A stretch of DNA of 64,000 bases from Blasia pusilla (GCA_050084515.1 CM114271.1:29140001-29204000), one strand, 5' to 3'. Positions 32,029-45,334 are shown, counted from the first letter of the stretch. Program-made: numbers and translations. Notes: generated from the sequence alone by a model not told the origin.

Positions 32029-34118
32029 AGCTGCACTCCGACTAACTAGTGCTTGATCGACCAACCCGTCGAGCGATCAATATTGGCTGAAGCGAGTGTA
32101 TAGAGGTACCTAATAAAATGAGAAAGACTCGACAGATTCAACTCCTCTGCCTACGTACTCGATCTGGACCTGTAGACAATCTCTCGGATCAGATTGATCA
32201 TGTCTAGCTAGACTCTCTAGTTCGATTCCTTGCCACGTAAAAAACGCGCACTTCGGAATTTCAATGGCCTCCTGCAGATCCTCAAGAGGCTCACAGGTAC
32301 CGCTTTGGGCAATTTTTGAGATATCGATTGAATCTTCCAAAGCTCTCGTACACGACGCTTGCACTTGTTTCCATCCACAGGCTTTCAGATGTAGACGATG
32401 TTACGTCCACTCTCGAAACAGGTTTAGCCGAATGCGATCGGAAAGAGGTGTACGAAGAGGTTGGGGGAAAATGAACAATTGAACCCGATTTCCTCACAGC
32501 GCAGCCAGGAATTTATAGTAGCTCTAGAGCGCACCACTGCCTGCGGCTCGCGCGTCTCTACATACGACAGCCTGTCTCTCGTGTGGAAGCAACCACCTCC
32601 CATGCTACAAAACTCTGTGTCATCCGTTACTGTTACTCGATTACGTCGTGGTAAGCAAATTGCTGATTACAAGGAAACAGGAATCCGAATGAGAACATTT
32701 TCGCCAGGCAAGCTTTGTCATTCACCCCAAATTTAATATACGCAGGTGCCTTGCGGACTACTTATTGCAGTTGCTGCATTAATGAGTCAACCTAGCAATT
32801 CTACTGAATTACCTCTCCAAATTTTTTCAATTTTTTCAGATTATCGAGATGTAGATCTACCGTTTAAACACGAGTCACGAACACTGTACAGCGCTGCATT
32901 TTTTCAGATACGTCAGTCTCTGAATAGTGTTTGCTGCTACACCAAATTGCAAATTTCCGTGTTTACTCCAGGACCGGGACATCCAACGAATCGCTTCCAC
33001 AGGCTGGTCGGCTCGAAATATAGAACGTGTCCGGTGGTGAAACGTAGGAAAATTCGGTGTAATTGCAAGGCGAGATAAAACTCTTGGTAGCCTCAGGTCG
33101 ATTGAGCGAAGAATTCGAATGCATACCGTAAATTTTACTGGGAGTCAAGGCGCTGTCCGGGATTCCACTTGTTGGCACGTGATCATATGCAGGTTTAGGG
33201 CACGTAGCCATAAGAGCTCTAGAGGAGATCGAGCTTGCACTCTAACCACAAGCAGTCCATGAAAGAGGAGGATGAACTCCTTGGTAGACGTGACTGACCT
33301 TGACAGCATTCACTGACGCGCTTACTGAGGCACAGCAGTCAATGCATATTGAGTCGATGGCTGCGAACTGATCGAGGAACTCGCATGAACTAGGTCGGGA
33401 TCTGCAATTCTAAAATTAAATCAGTGCTCTGACTCTGCTACGTGGACGTATTTGTTAGGACCGGATATAATGCACATACATAGGCTGTTGGAACTAAATT
33501 TAGGCGAGCTGGGTCGCAACTCATTTTACGTGCAGAGGAGATCATCTGGAAAAAAAACTCTCCGTGAGGATTTAACATTCCATGGTTGCCTGTTTAGTCG
33601 CTTCGTTCCAGAACTACAGGTACTATGATTTGAACTCCAAAACAGAGCTGGGTGGTTTGCCGAGTTTGACTATATAATGCTCGAGAGCTCGTGCGGTTGT
33701 GGGCACTTTGATACATTAGGTTGAAGTATCCATCGATTTTAGCTTTCTCCTGCCTCCGTCTCTCCCGAGTCTTTTTAGGGTCGATTGTGGCCCTCATGTA
33801 GCTGGTCTCCCTTTTAGATTTTGCTACATCGATCGGATTCCATGCCTTTCGTTTGTGAGTAGTTGCGCTCATCTATATACTCGGGCGTAGCCGCATCGAT
33901 GGTTTCCTCTAGTTTACTATTGATGAGTCAGACTCAGATCCAGTCAGATCAGTCATTAGTAATCGAAATCGAGATTGTATACGTCATGAGCGAGGGATAT
34001 AGATACTGTGGTAGCTTCGAATTATGGATCCTATAAGATGGCCTGCCCATGCCCAGAAATCACGTTTACAGTGGTCAATTGAAGCTGTTATAGGTACAGG
34101 TCTAGGTTGTTACAAGTT

Positions 34119-34942
34119 GGATTATCGCTCAACTTGTAACCTGAGCTTGGGAGATGGCCTCAGTAACCGGCCTGTGATGTCAATCGTGCGGAATGGCACA
34201 CGAATCTGTATACAATTGTATATGTATGTCAGATTTCACTGGTTACGTGAAGCCTCTCAATCTTCCTCAGTCATCTTTGATGAATATCCTAGAATTTTCG
34301 ATGCATGATAATGATTTAAATCTAGCTCAAAACTGTGATCTTGAGTCTCAGAGGATTATCAACACTCATGAATTATGTCCACCTGATCATGATAGGGCAT
34401 CATGAGGTTTGCACGCTGCACACGTGCAACACTTCCGAACAAAGCCTGTTCAGAGTGTACCTTTGATTCTAGGTATCGAAGTAATAATACAGAATTCTAG
34501 AAATTCAGCACTGCCAAGATGACTGATGATCAATAGAAGCTGCGTTCAAGAATGTTACCATTCGTGAACAAGGATTAGACTGGCACGAAACCGAATTCCC
34601 CGGCGTCCGGCTATTGAGGGGCCCCATAGCATCCTTGGCCCGATAATCGGACATGGAAACTTTGGGATCAGAAGGCCCAACACAGGACTAAAACATATTG
34701 AGCAGTTTTTACAGAAAACCCGAGAAAAATGCGACAGAATTTGATGGTAGTACTAGAGTTCTTTGCTTGCAACTCTCTATCAAAGAATTTCCTCTCCAAT
34801 TTCGGAAGCTTATGCACTCTTTACACCAGCTTCCATGGACGGCTTGGAAGTGTCGACTTCCACTTTCTATTACTATCATTGTTTCCGTATGACCTTGGGA
34901 TTATCGCTCAACTTGTAATCTGACCTTGGGAGATGGCCTGAG
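34119..34942. repeat. 45-bp dispersed direct repeat pair
   Basis: Copies at 34119-34163 and 34898-34942 share GGATTATCGCTCAACTTGTA and then CTTGGGAGATGGCCT with about three mismatches over 45 bases, 779 bases apart. Copy 1 also forms an 11-bp perfect hairpin: GTTACAAGTTG at 34109-34119 pairs with CAACTTGTAAC at 34130-34140. The pair may be the ends of a small decayed transposon or a recombination footprint. Confidence 0.8.
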
Positions 34943-37900
34943 AACATATGATGATTACTTGTCCCAACATTAGGAAATCAGAAATCAGTCCCTCGAAAAT
35001 TAAATCTATCGTCGTCCTAATTAGTTTTCTTATGGACTTTCTTGAACTTGCGAACCGACAAAGTCCGTCCACTGTAGATGAACATGCCAAATGATACCTT
35101 GTCTTCTTCTGGTAAAGCTGGAGAAAGCAATTCAACCTTCCTGCTTGACGGGGACAATATTAGTCCAAATGACTCAAGTGCATGGAACGGTCAATTGGGT
35201 ACTGTTTCAGATTTCCTCGGACTGACCACGTCTGTAGAATCCAACTCTGAGCGAATCGAATCCCACCTTGTGCTTGTGCACGTATACATGTACCTGTAGA
35301 GAGAGTTACCTGGTTATGAAATGTAGAGACTTGTGCATCGAACTGCTGCTCATCCGAACTGGCGAAGTTTCTCAAAGCGAACGGGAACGATTTTAGAGCG
35401 ACTATGTGGATATCTAGGTACCGGCTCTTTGTTGATTAAGTAAAGCTGGACCAAACTTGTCTGGGGAATCAGGAATTGCATCTCAAATATCCTCCGTCGG
35501 GAAAAGCTTCGAAAGCTCCAGAATCTGGTGGAGCTCGCATGCGCAACACAAGTATAACTTGTGCGTGGACATCCAGAGAGGATGAAAACAGCAATTTGAA
35601 ATAGTCAGGATTACAGGTCGACTTGATGCGCTTCTCCTCATGTCTACAGTAAGTAGTAGCCTCCTGACCATGGCTGAACCTCCTATACCGATTTCCACGG
35701 TGCAGATAAACCTCGGCCCATCTTGCAAGCTTCCCTGGGGCTGCCCCCCGCCCCGCGATCGACTAAGCGCTGTTGTTCCTAAGGGGCTTTTGAAAATGTC
35801 CAGTGGGGCCGGTATAGCGAAACCTCCTCACCTCACTCAAGCTGAGTGCAATACGATCTTGTATCGAACCTTACCAATGTAAATGGCCAGACTGTCCCGC
35901 GCGTCCTACGAGGAGAACACACCAAAAGCGGTTTACACGAGGAGCGGCTTGATCCAGCGTTACTTAATGCGAGTTGAACCCTGGCATGTGCATGAGTATA
36001 TGACATTGTCTCACGCGAGCTAGCGCTAGGAGCACTCGCGCGTAGATCTCGGTGCACACGCTCTCCGATCAATCCGATTATGCAGAAGTACTGACTCCCA
36101 TAACTCCCACACTAGGTTTCAATACCAATTGCTTCACAAGTCATAAATTGAAATGTAAAGATTGGAAGCGGACGCGATGGGAGCCCGGAATTTCAATGAT
36201 TCTTGCCCGTATAACTAGTAGCACTGATCGAAGCGTGCAGACATAAATGCCTTCACAGACTGACTTTTCACTCGAAAATTCAACACAGATAATGTAAAGA
36301 GGAGGATGATCATTGGGCGCTGAAAGTAACGGATTGAATGACGGATGGCCAATGACACAGGTAAGGACAGGCCCAGGACTTCAAGGGCCAATTCAAGGGA
36401 TTTGTGGGCAAATGGAAACCCTTAATGGAAAGGGCGAGAATAAAATTATGCCATGGACGTTTGAATTTTGATAGAGACAATATATTTGGATGGATGCTGG
36501 GAACAGTGTAGACATGCTTGTGAAAAGCATATCTATGGAGAGGAACGAAGGTGTGGATGAGTAGGACCGACGGTGGGAGAATATCTCTCGTCACTGAACT
36601 CTTTTCAAGATGATAGAATCATTTTCGATGCAGCAAGTGAAGAAAACTTCGTCTGAGTTCCGGCCTCGAGATCGACAAGCATACAAAAAACTGAATGGAA
36701 AGTAAGTGAAGTCAGATGTGTCGCAGTGATCATATACCTACTCTGCACGATCATTTGCTCCGCACATGTACAGGTTGATCGAGTATTGACCGTATTTTCT
36801 CAAGGGAGGATAAAATATACTCTAGTCATATTCATATTCACCGAACACTGTGAGGAGATCCTAGTACTGGACAATCTTACATATTTCGTGAGCTTCACAT
36901 AAACCGGAGAGTTTAGTGGAGTCTTGAATATGTCAATCGTCATCCGGCAGTTCCAATTGTGCGTTCTCAATGAAGTCATCCGCTGCTGTAATTAATGAAG
37001 ACTAGAGGTTGTATTCGAGACTGCGACTGTACTTCCAATTTTCCTTGGACATTAACTTTAAGTCCTCGATCCGTAATATCATAATCAGTTGACGATTTCC
37101 CCAAGTAGGAATAGAGACCTGTCGTGGAGACCTGTCACAAGAGAGGAAGTTTCACTTTCGGTCGAAAAATTAGAGTGATTATGAATAACGAAACAAGAAA
37201 TTCGATGCTCTTAAGAGTCTCGCGAGATCATACCATTACTCCTCCAAATGTGAAGAGCACAAATTAAAAGAGTGCAAGCATAAAAACATCCTACCAAATT
37301 TCTGTGGCGCTGGGTACATTTCAGTGTTTACCACATCCTTTCACTCCCAAAACCATACAAAAGTAAGAATACAAAAATTACCTTCCTACCTACTTTGATC
37401 CAAGCCTATCTAACCTGACGATCGGTTGTCACATTTTCCCACTCAAACGCTTACTGATCCAAAGTAACATCAGAGTGACTTCTCTGAACAATTCCAAAAG
37501 AGAATTCCCAAATATTGATCCAACAGTAACCAATCCGTTGTCTATTTTCATGGTTGCAATGTTATGCATGAACTCAGGTACCTTGGATCCTGACCGTGTC
37601 AGCGAAGGGCTTGCTACAAGACCGTCAGATCTGATGATTTAATACACATTTCAGAGCAGTACGTAATCGCGGAAGAGACTCTGCAAAATATTGTTTTTTG
37701 TGAGACTGTCCGAGTTAAGGGCGATGCTGGTTGAAGTGATCGATCAAATAAAAGCGCGAGGATGAAAGAACATGCAAGTGAACAGATTTGAAGATGACTT
37801 GTGCTGAAGTATAAGTTACATTGTTTGAAATCAAACAGCAAGTCTTAGAGCGAAAGCGTTAAGATCTATCAACATCCGTACACCTGAACTTATGTGTAAC

Positions 37901-38513
37901 ACTCTGTATGATCGGTAACATAAGTTAGGATTCTGATCACGGTAAAGTAAGTTCGCATTTTGATGAAATAACCAAGGATTGAGGGGTCCAAACATGTGAG
38001 AGCTCTACCGGTGATGATTCCTAAGAAAAGAGAGATCGCACCGGAGAACACTTGCATGAGAGAGAGATCGAAGAGGGTGATCTTCACAAGGTAGATGAGA
38101 GCAATTAGATTCCTATGGTATCAGATTTTACGACATAGTGGATGACCTCCGCGGGGACACACGAGCCAAAAAAAAACTAGATACCAAGATGCCTAGCTTG
38201 AAACATGCGCAGGCTTCTCGGGCTAGGACAACGAGGAACCAGAAAATTAGCACTATGCGGTAGGGCTAGGAAGTCGCACGACCAAGGTTAAGGATATGAC
38301 ATTCATTCATGTCATTATGATTTCTTTAAGACCAAATTAAGTTTCTCTTCATGGTTGCACAAAATGGACAAATGTGTTCTAGGTAAGAAAGATAAATTTG
38401 AACATGATTATAAGAGATGGGGTTCATACTTCTAGGTCACAATAATGGAAGGTATTGGAGGCAATAAGGAAGGAGGGAATGGAAGTGGCAAGAGAAAAGA
38501 ACAAACAAGTGTA

Positions 38514-38605
38514 GAAGGCAAGTGGGGGAATAAGAAAAAGTGGGAGGTGGGGCCATATAAACACGAAGGCAAGTGGGGGAATAAGAAAAAGTGAGAGGTG
38601 GGGCC
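38514..38605. repeat. Two-unit tandem repeat upstream of element B
   Basis: Units of 41 bases at 38514-38554 and 38565-38605 share GAAGGCAAGTGGGGGAATAA and then AGGTGGGGCC, with a 51-base period. They lie close to the presumed start of the element B LTR. Confidence 0.85.
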
Positions 38606-38699
38606 CACATGGATAAGTCCTACTTCAAGACGGACTCAAGTCCACAAACATGAACATGTCTCAGACACGAATTTTATCAATTTATAATATTGTTTTGCA

Positions 38700-39290
38700 C
38701 CCACCTATTTGAAGAGGGAGATTGATAAAAAGAGTGACATCTTTATAATCATTCCCTTAGTCATTAATAAGTACACGGTTAGGGGATGTTATGTCTTTTA
38801 GGAAAGATCATTGAGTTTTGGTAGAACCTCATGAGGTCGAGGATGACACATTGAGACCTTTGATAACATGAGAGAGTCAATTTCCCTTTCATTTTGGCTC
38901 ATTTGGAGTTATATAGAGAAACTTAATATCTCCACTAAGCAAATTTAACTTTCCATTTTGGGAAATGGCCTTTAATCCTCTAGAGCATCTCAAAAGTCAA
39001 AGAAATGACTACGAGCATAGATTACCATGGAGATAGGTTGGGATAGGGAAGGAAGTATACTTAAGGAGAGAGAGTTTTGGAGCTCATTCTTTTTTTGTTG
39101 AGCCTCTTAGCATGAGGCTTTAGACCAATGGTCTTTTTTGCCTTGTGAGTAACCCAAGCCTCTCATTCGGAGAGTGGTTTTGCTTAAACATATAAAAGAG
39201 ATGGTATTTGTGTATATATTGTGAGACATTTGAGTGCTAGTAATTTACAAAGAGAGAATAAGAGATTTAGAGCTCACAATACGGGAGATC
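38700..39290 (+). repeat. LTR of element B
   Basis: Matches the minus-strand sequence of element A at about 4790-5270. Paired words include TGTCTTTTAGGA (B: ATGTCTTTTAGGAAAGATC), TCGAGGATGAC, TTACCATGGAGA, GAGCTCATTCT and AAGCCTCTCATT, in the same order and with similar spacing. Boundaries are approximate. There is no downstream partner LTR after 42890 that I can see. Confidence 0.65.
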
Positions 39291-40846
39291 GCTAATATCT
39301 TTCTATTTTTGCATGTTGAGGACTTCGTTCCCTATTCAGTGGCTCATAGGAGTGCTCACGGGAGCAAGAGGCGCTTTTTGTGTTTTTTATTGTGTGATTT
39401 TTTTTACGAGAAAGTGGTGCTTAGAAGCCCTGCCTAATTTTTAATAAAAATTGAGTATGGGATGGCATTCTCCATACTGGTGCTCTCAGGAGCACCCTTT
39501 AGCTTGCTGTATAGCAGTTGTTCAGGTTTGCAAATTTTCTGTATTAGTTGAGGTCACACGTTGCACGACCATCTCCGCCAATTCTAGATGCAAGGTCAGG
39601 TGAAGGAGTTGATTTGATGACATTGTAGATCAAGAAGTCATGCAGGTTGTCAAAGAAAGAGTGTGAAATTTTAATGTTGGAGCTCAAAGTTTTGGTCATT
39701 CTCATGGGACTGCCATAGCCAATGCAAGAAGGTAGAAATTTCAAAATCTTGTAACTCTCTTAATTTGGTCGGGTTAGAAAAGTAAAAATATTTTTATTAT
39801 AGTACATAAGACAAAGGAAAAAGTGATTTGAGGGTGAGAGTAAGTGAAAACTTTATTTAATGGATATTGACCCAAGATTTATGAGGCTCAGTGGAGTATT
39901 AGCCAAATTTGAGATAATCCTAGTGAGTTCACCATCTTTTAAGGGCTTAGTCGAGTGGAAAAAAAACAAAAGAAATAGACTTTTGAATAAGGTTAAAATA
40001 GAGCAACATTGATCTTAACCAACTATCTACCATTCAACCACTGTCATCTATTTGATCTCCGTCAACTATCGCTCGTCGCTACTCGACAATCGTCAATGAA
40101 TAGGGTCAAGTTTCGAGCGATGGTCTGCCATGCATAGTGATTGGTATCCGCTTGAAGTTTATCAAGTACTATGTTTTGACCCCCATAGTTATTATGCACT
40201 GCTGATGGCCATACTGTGTTGCTCATGGCAGCAACGCACCATCTTGATCGCACAACGACACTAACACTAAGGAACATGGCGTGTATTTCCGCTAGTGGAG
40301 GGGATACCATTGATTGTCGCATCTCGACATCACATGTCGAGCCATTTGTAGTCGTTGCACCGTACTATTGATATACACGCATCGCATATCGAGGAGGTTT
40401 GTGTACCTTCAACATCTAGGAAGTACGACTTGCTAACTAGAGGAGTTTGTCTTCTTGACCAAGTTGGGATTGAGGCTTGCTTTTTTTAGGAGCAACATCG
40501 ATATTATTTTTCAGATTATTTTTCTATTAGTCTCTACTCTTCACAAGTGAGGAATTCTGGATATTGGGGAAACTATTTGGGATATTTGGGTTTTTACGGA
40601 TATTGAGAGTATTCTGGATGTAGGAGGTTAGGGGACATGGACTTCTATAGGATGTCCAGAGTTGAGGGTATGGCATGCCGATGAGACCATAGACTAGTGC
40701 TGCTTTGTCACACCACGCCGTTTGTTGTCACATTACATATATCTCACGGGAAAGTGGTGGAGATTGAGTGCCGCATGTTTTTGTTCGGAGTGATTGAGGG
40801 ATTGCTCGCCAGATTGAGAGTGATCATGTGAGAGGACACGAGAGTC

Positions 40847-42860
40847 ATGAGGGCCTCCTTTCAGGACTTTGAGAGGCGAGGTGGTGTACTTGAGAGTAGC
40901 TTTAGATATTTTATCCAAAGTGGCACAAGGTTTCGAGAATCTTCACGTGAGGGATTTTCTCAACCTCCACCTCCTTCTATGCCTTCTCCCTCTCAGACGA
41001 GGGAGAGGACGTAGAGGAGTTTGGAAGTGCATCATTGCACTTGTTGAGCTTTCCTATCGTTTGGGCGTACGAGATGGCGGGTTGTGGTAGAGGATAGCGC
41101 AGATTTTTGGGAGTTGTGGGTACTATAGAGTTGCACGACATCATCACGGAGTTTAGGAGTTGATCTGACTCATAGAGGGCCAAGAACTCTAGAGAGTTCA
41201 ACCCTTTCATAGCATGGAACGGGATGTTCCATCACCTATAGGTGCCCATGGACGATTACCATCAGTTTCCCCATGGATCTGCATCTGAGATTGAGGCCCG
41301 GAGACTCTACCATGGCCCATATTACGTGTTATGGATTGAGCCATTTCTAGATGTGAAGGAGGATCTAGGAAAGGCTACTTCTTCTACCATTAATGATAGT
41401 CATGGGAGATGGATTCAAAGTGGGGCAGTTACATCATCTAGTTGGATTTGACCTAGGTGGTCTAGTTCTTTGCGGAGTTGTGGAGGAACTACCAAGGGGT
41501 AAAAATTGAGAAGTTGCAGAGCATCCATGACTTCCATAGGCGCACATAGGAGAGTTTTTGGAAGGCATTAACTTGCCTCCTTCATTTGATTAGTGTCAAT
41601 GAGGGAGTGACAAATATCGAAGGTGTGCAGGCATGGTATGGAATACTGGAACGAGACCTGTGGAAATTGATGAGGGATGCAGTACTTCTAATGCGCCCCT
41701 CACCTATGTTGAGAGATGTCTTTGAGATAGTAAAGTACATTGAGCACAATATGGTCGAGGAGAATGTAGTAGCCATAAATTAGAGGCGAGAGCAACCACG
41801 ATTTCCTTCACCACCAATGTAGCAACGTGGATTTCGAGAGAGGAATGTGGCATCATGAGCTTAGGGAGGTTATCATGATTATGTGCCACAACGACCCATA
41901 CCATCATATGTGGGTCATATCAGGAGTTATAAGTTAGGCATACATACGGTGCTCCCCATTCCCACCAAGATTCCACCCGTCACATATTGGGTACGTGCCT
42001 GAACATGGAGGAGTAGATGGGCCACCAAGCATGTTCCAATGTGACCATTTTTAGCAGTATGGTCATATCCGCACTAGAATTTTTGGCCTACACCTTGAGC
42101 TACCATCCCATCACGGGCTAGAGAAGGCACCAGAGCTAGTTGGCGGTCCACGTGGACCGATAGCTTGTACGCCAAGTGGTCTCGTATGGTTTAGGATGAG
42201 GAGTTGGATTCACCCATGTAGGAGATAGGGATCTGCCATCTAGATACGCCGAGGAAGACACAAGGCATAAGGTTGGGATGCTACTCAGAAAGAGCAATTG
42301 CATATTGTTGTATGGCATTGAGGTTACATGATGTTGGATCAATGACATCCACCTTATATGAAACAGCCAAAGATATTGAGGATCTTGGATATGGAGGCAG
42401 CCATTGTTATTACTTGTGGATCAACCATTGAGTTGGATCCACTGAGAGGGAAATCCAAGGAAAATACCAAGCTTCCTTGGTCTCTTACTTTGTCCAAGGT
42501 GTTGAGGACCCCATTGATGGATCCTGATTAGAGTTCCCAGAGATGGATGTTGGTGGTATGCAGATATGATGGGCAATGGGAGAAGCGAGTGTGACGACTC
42601 CTATTGTTGATGCTTAGTTGGAGCCCGTGTCGAGTACGTTGTTGGGGGAGGTTACTATTATGCCCCGTGGTTTTCAGCTTCTAATGTTACGACATTGGGA
42701 GGAATGTCTGCTGAGATTTTCCAACTGGCCGCTACGCTATGTGAGCATGGAGATGGTGTAACTACCTTACGTCCAAAGGTGATTATGGAGAGGGTGGTGG
42801 ACTTGCCCTTGGATTGTACGCTCATGCCATCCACCTTAGATTCATAGTAGATTGCGACTG
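40847..42860 (+). pseudogene. Gag remnant of element B
   Basis: ATG at 40847 opens the frame MRASFQDFERRG, aligned with the ITASFQDFERLG segment of element A. Conserved blocks include PMDDYHQFPHGS near 41240, RDAVLLM and LRDVFEIVKYIEHNM near 41670-41760 (A: LRDVFRIVENIERNM), a knuckle remnant CDHF-stop-QYGH near 42040, and WFSASNVTTLGGMSAE near 42670. Stops and indels are frequent. It helps interpret A, because B keeps residues that A lost (a knuckle Cys, the start ATG and one base near 41660). Confidence 0.82.
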
Positions 42861-42890
42861 CAAAGATGGCAGAGATAGAGGATCTCCAAC

Positions 42891-45250
42891 ATGCAAGAAT
42901 CAACATCTCGGAATGAAATTTTCATTTATGACGTTTTGAGAAGGTTAGTTTTCTCCTTGACTAGTGAGGATGGCTAACCCCATTCAGTAAAGGCCTTAGT
43001 GGCAATTTTTTACTTGTAGCATTTGGATGCTACAGTTCCAAAGGTCTAGGCATGTTTGTAAAAATTGTTCAAGGTTATGAACCTTTTCAATTGATGATTT
43101 TTCCTAGTGACTTATTACTCTTATGCATGCTCTTTCTAATAGAACTTATGTTGTATTAATATAGCCACCAACTATTCACTACAACTCCCTATACCATCCA
43201 CATGGATTGTAAGGGGAATGAATATACAAGATTTGATAATGAACCTCCATTAGAGCTAAAAACATTTCTTTCATCAAATTCATGATAGCCATAGAATGTG
43301 TCTGCTTGCAAGAGATGCCCAGGCACTTGTGGTAGGAGGAGAAAAAGGATAAAGAACCCTAAACAATACCTCCGTCCTTAAAATCCTGAAAACCTCTGAG
43401 ACTCCACTTCCAACATGTTGTCTATGGGAAGAACTACTTTCCACATTTTCCACTCATATTGCACTTGAAAAATTTAATCAATGCCCTATTAGCCTTGTCA
43501 CATGCACCAAGCCTAAGATTTATTTTCTCCATTTCAATTGACAACATGCACATTGTGCACTTCACTTCCGCAAAGCATCTCTCCAAATCCTCAACTTGTA
43601 TGAGAGCTTCAAAAAGACCTTCATGGGCATCAAGCTCTTCCCCTCTACGCTCCAAATTTGAATTTTCTCTTTGTGAATCATGAGGACCCAAAGATTCAAG
43701 GGATTATTTTTTGACAACTAATACTAGTGGATGGGATCTACACGGGTATGGTGCATGTCTTCTAGCTCAGTGCACAACACTCTCCAAAGCGTCAAGTTTG
43801 TGCTTTATAAGCAACATCCACACACCACTTGATTGAATTCGAACATGAGAATCTTAATTGCCAATGCACAAATTCTAAAAATGTGTGGAAGACGCGTCTA
43901 TGAGTGCATCTCCACCTTCCCATATAATATACTTCGAGAGATCATGCAAACTGTGTACTTCATCTTCAGCTCCATCCAAGTCTACACATCGCAAATAAAA
44001 CTTCCAATTCCAAAAAAATCCGTGTTTACCACAAACGTGGCCAGTACATCCTATATTTTTTATTGGAGGCCCTATACTTTTGTTGCATTGATTAGTGCAA
44101 TGATTACCCAAAAAAGTGCACGCCTAATATGTAAAACGCCGAGATTAGTCAGCAAGAAATTGGAGCATCCTAATAGTCACCAACATGGAAGGGGATTGCA
44201 AATTAGTAATCCTTCCCATATGCAAATCAGCCTACCTTGTCCATGTCAACACTAAGCTTCTTATGCCTATTTCAGCATTGTCCCATATTTCCCCCGCTGA
44301 AAAATTCAGGTTTCCTACCACTTCACATGACAACAAAAATTGTGGTTATTTTCCATACTTATACTAGGACGCAAACGAACTAGGACCATTCTCACAATAT
44401 CATCGGATGTCCCCAAAGAGACATCGACTAGAACTATGGTTGTTGCCGATACTTGTACCAGGACGTAAACAAACTGTGACCATTCACACAATATTAGAAC
44501 CCTTACCGACTGGTCCAATGGCCGCACACTAGTGGAAAGGTGATCGTAGGTGAGGCGGCCACTATAGCAATAAATGATCAGAAGGGGGCGTTTAAGGCCT
44601 GGGGATTCCGTAAGGGGGCACTTAACAAAATATCTGCAATTAAAAGGGGCCTATCATTGCTATCAAAGATTGGGAAAGGAGCCGCTTAAGTAGTAACCTG
44701 GAGATTGGGATGTAACCACAATTGAGATATTTATGACGAAATGAACTCATTGATTCAGCACTTGATTAGTGAACCCAGTCATAAAAGTTTAGTCCACATC
44801 TTCTATATAATGGGTAACCCCACAAGTACAATACGACAAAATTAAGATATAATAGCAATACTCCAAAATATTGGTTGCACAAAGACAAATAATAGATTCC
44901 AAGAAGTGGGACCTATATTTATAATTTATAATTTTTATAAATTAATTAATAAATTAATTTATTTATATTATAATAAATGATAGTAAAGTGGAATAATTAT
45001 GATAATTATTTTTTCTTATATTATTTTTGGGAAGAGAAAATAAATCTTGATGGAAAAAGAATAGATCTTTAAATTTTATGGATGGATAAATTTAATTAGG
45101 GGATTAGAATAATATCATTTCAATTTTATTTGAAAAATGGAATGTTATTACTCTTCCCAAATATAAAAAAAATTAGATTGAAATTTTTTAAAAATTTAAA
45201 ATATATGTATTATTATTATTATTAATTTACATGTCATATTTTGGAAAAAG
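42891..45250. other. Spacer with unassigned ORF fragments
   Basis: No recognised gene. On the minus strand at about 43434-44111 a series of short frames has coding-like composition (for example GCTGHVCGKHGFFWNWKF and a Glu/Leu-rich stretch) but no domain I can name; it may be a decayed transposon. From 44900 the DNA is extremely AT-rich. Confidence 0.4.
44342..44495. repeat. 95-bp period imperfect tandem repeat
   Basis: Units at 44342-44400 and 44437-44495 share TGGTT, ATACTTxTAC, AGGACGxAAAC and GACCATTC-like words, then CACAATAT. Degenerate. Confidence 0.6.
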
Positions 45251-45294
45251 AAAGTAAAGTAATTAACTAAGAATTTAATTAATTACTTTACTTT
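45251..45294. repeat. Perfect 16-bp inverted repeat (hairpin 1)
   Basis: AAAGTAAAGTAATTAA at 45251-45266 and its exact reverse complement at 45279-45294 flank a 12-base loop. One base separates it from hairpin 2. Confidence 0.9.
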
Positions 45295-45295
45295 A

Positions 45296-45334
45296 GATAA
45301 AGAGCAATTGCTGCTGCGAGCATTGCTCTTTATC
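45296..45334. repeat. Perfect 13-bp inverted repeat (hairpin 2)
   Basis: GATAAAGAGCAAT at 45296-45308 and its exact reverse complement at 45322-45334 flank a 13-base GC-richer loop (TGCTGCTGCGAGC) that can itself add a GCT/AGC stem. The sharp change from AT-rich to mixed composition just after 45340 suggests this marks the edge of an inserted element. Confidence 0.9.

Larger units (their letters stand above)
32029..38700. other. Spacer upstream of GLOX gene
   Basis: About 6.7 kb without a recognisable gene on either strand. Short frames have no domains. The first few hundred bases after 32029 are the likely promoter and 5' UTR of the minus-strand GLOX gene. Repeats noted are a 45-bp dispersed pair at 34119 and 34898 and a tandem pair at 38514-38605. 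Confidence 0.5.
38700..42890 (+). mobile_element. Decayed relative of element A (element B), LTR-leader-gag only
   Basis: Plus-strand sequence homologous to element A in the same order: LTR (about 38700-39290), leader (39290-40846) and gag plus the gag-protease linker (40847 to about 42890). Homology ends where A begins its protease, so pol, the methyltransferase and the PHD part are missing. Substitutions relative to A are dominated by C>T and G>A, as expected for an old, methylated copy. Exact ends are uncertain because decay is heavy. Confidence 0.8.

Noticed and set aside
32029-32064. GLOX start at 32064
   Set aside because: That codon is TTG; the ATG at 32028 gives a proper signal peptide.
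38116-38127. TGGTATCAGA, resembling an initiator-tRNA primer-binding site
   Set aside because: It lies upstream of the element B LTR instead of directly after it, and no other LTR ends there.
43434-44255. Minus- and plus-strand ORFs with coiled-coil or Cys/Trp-rich look
   Set aside because: No domain could be named, frames are broken, and opposite-strand frames overlap; kept only as a spacer note.
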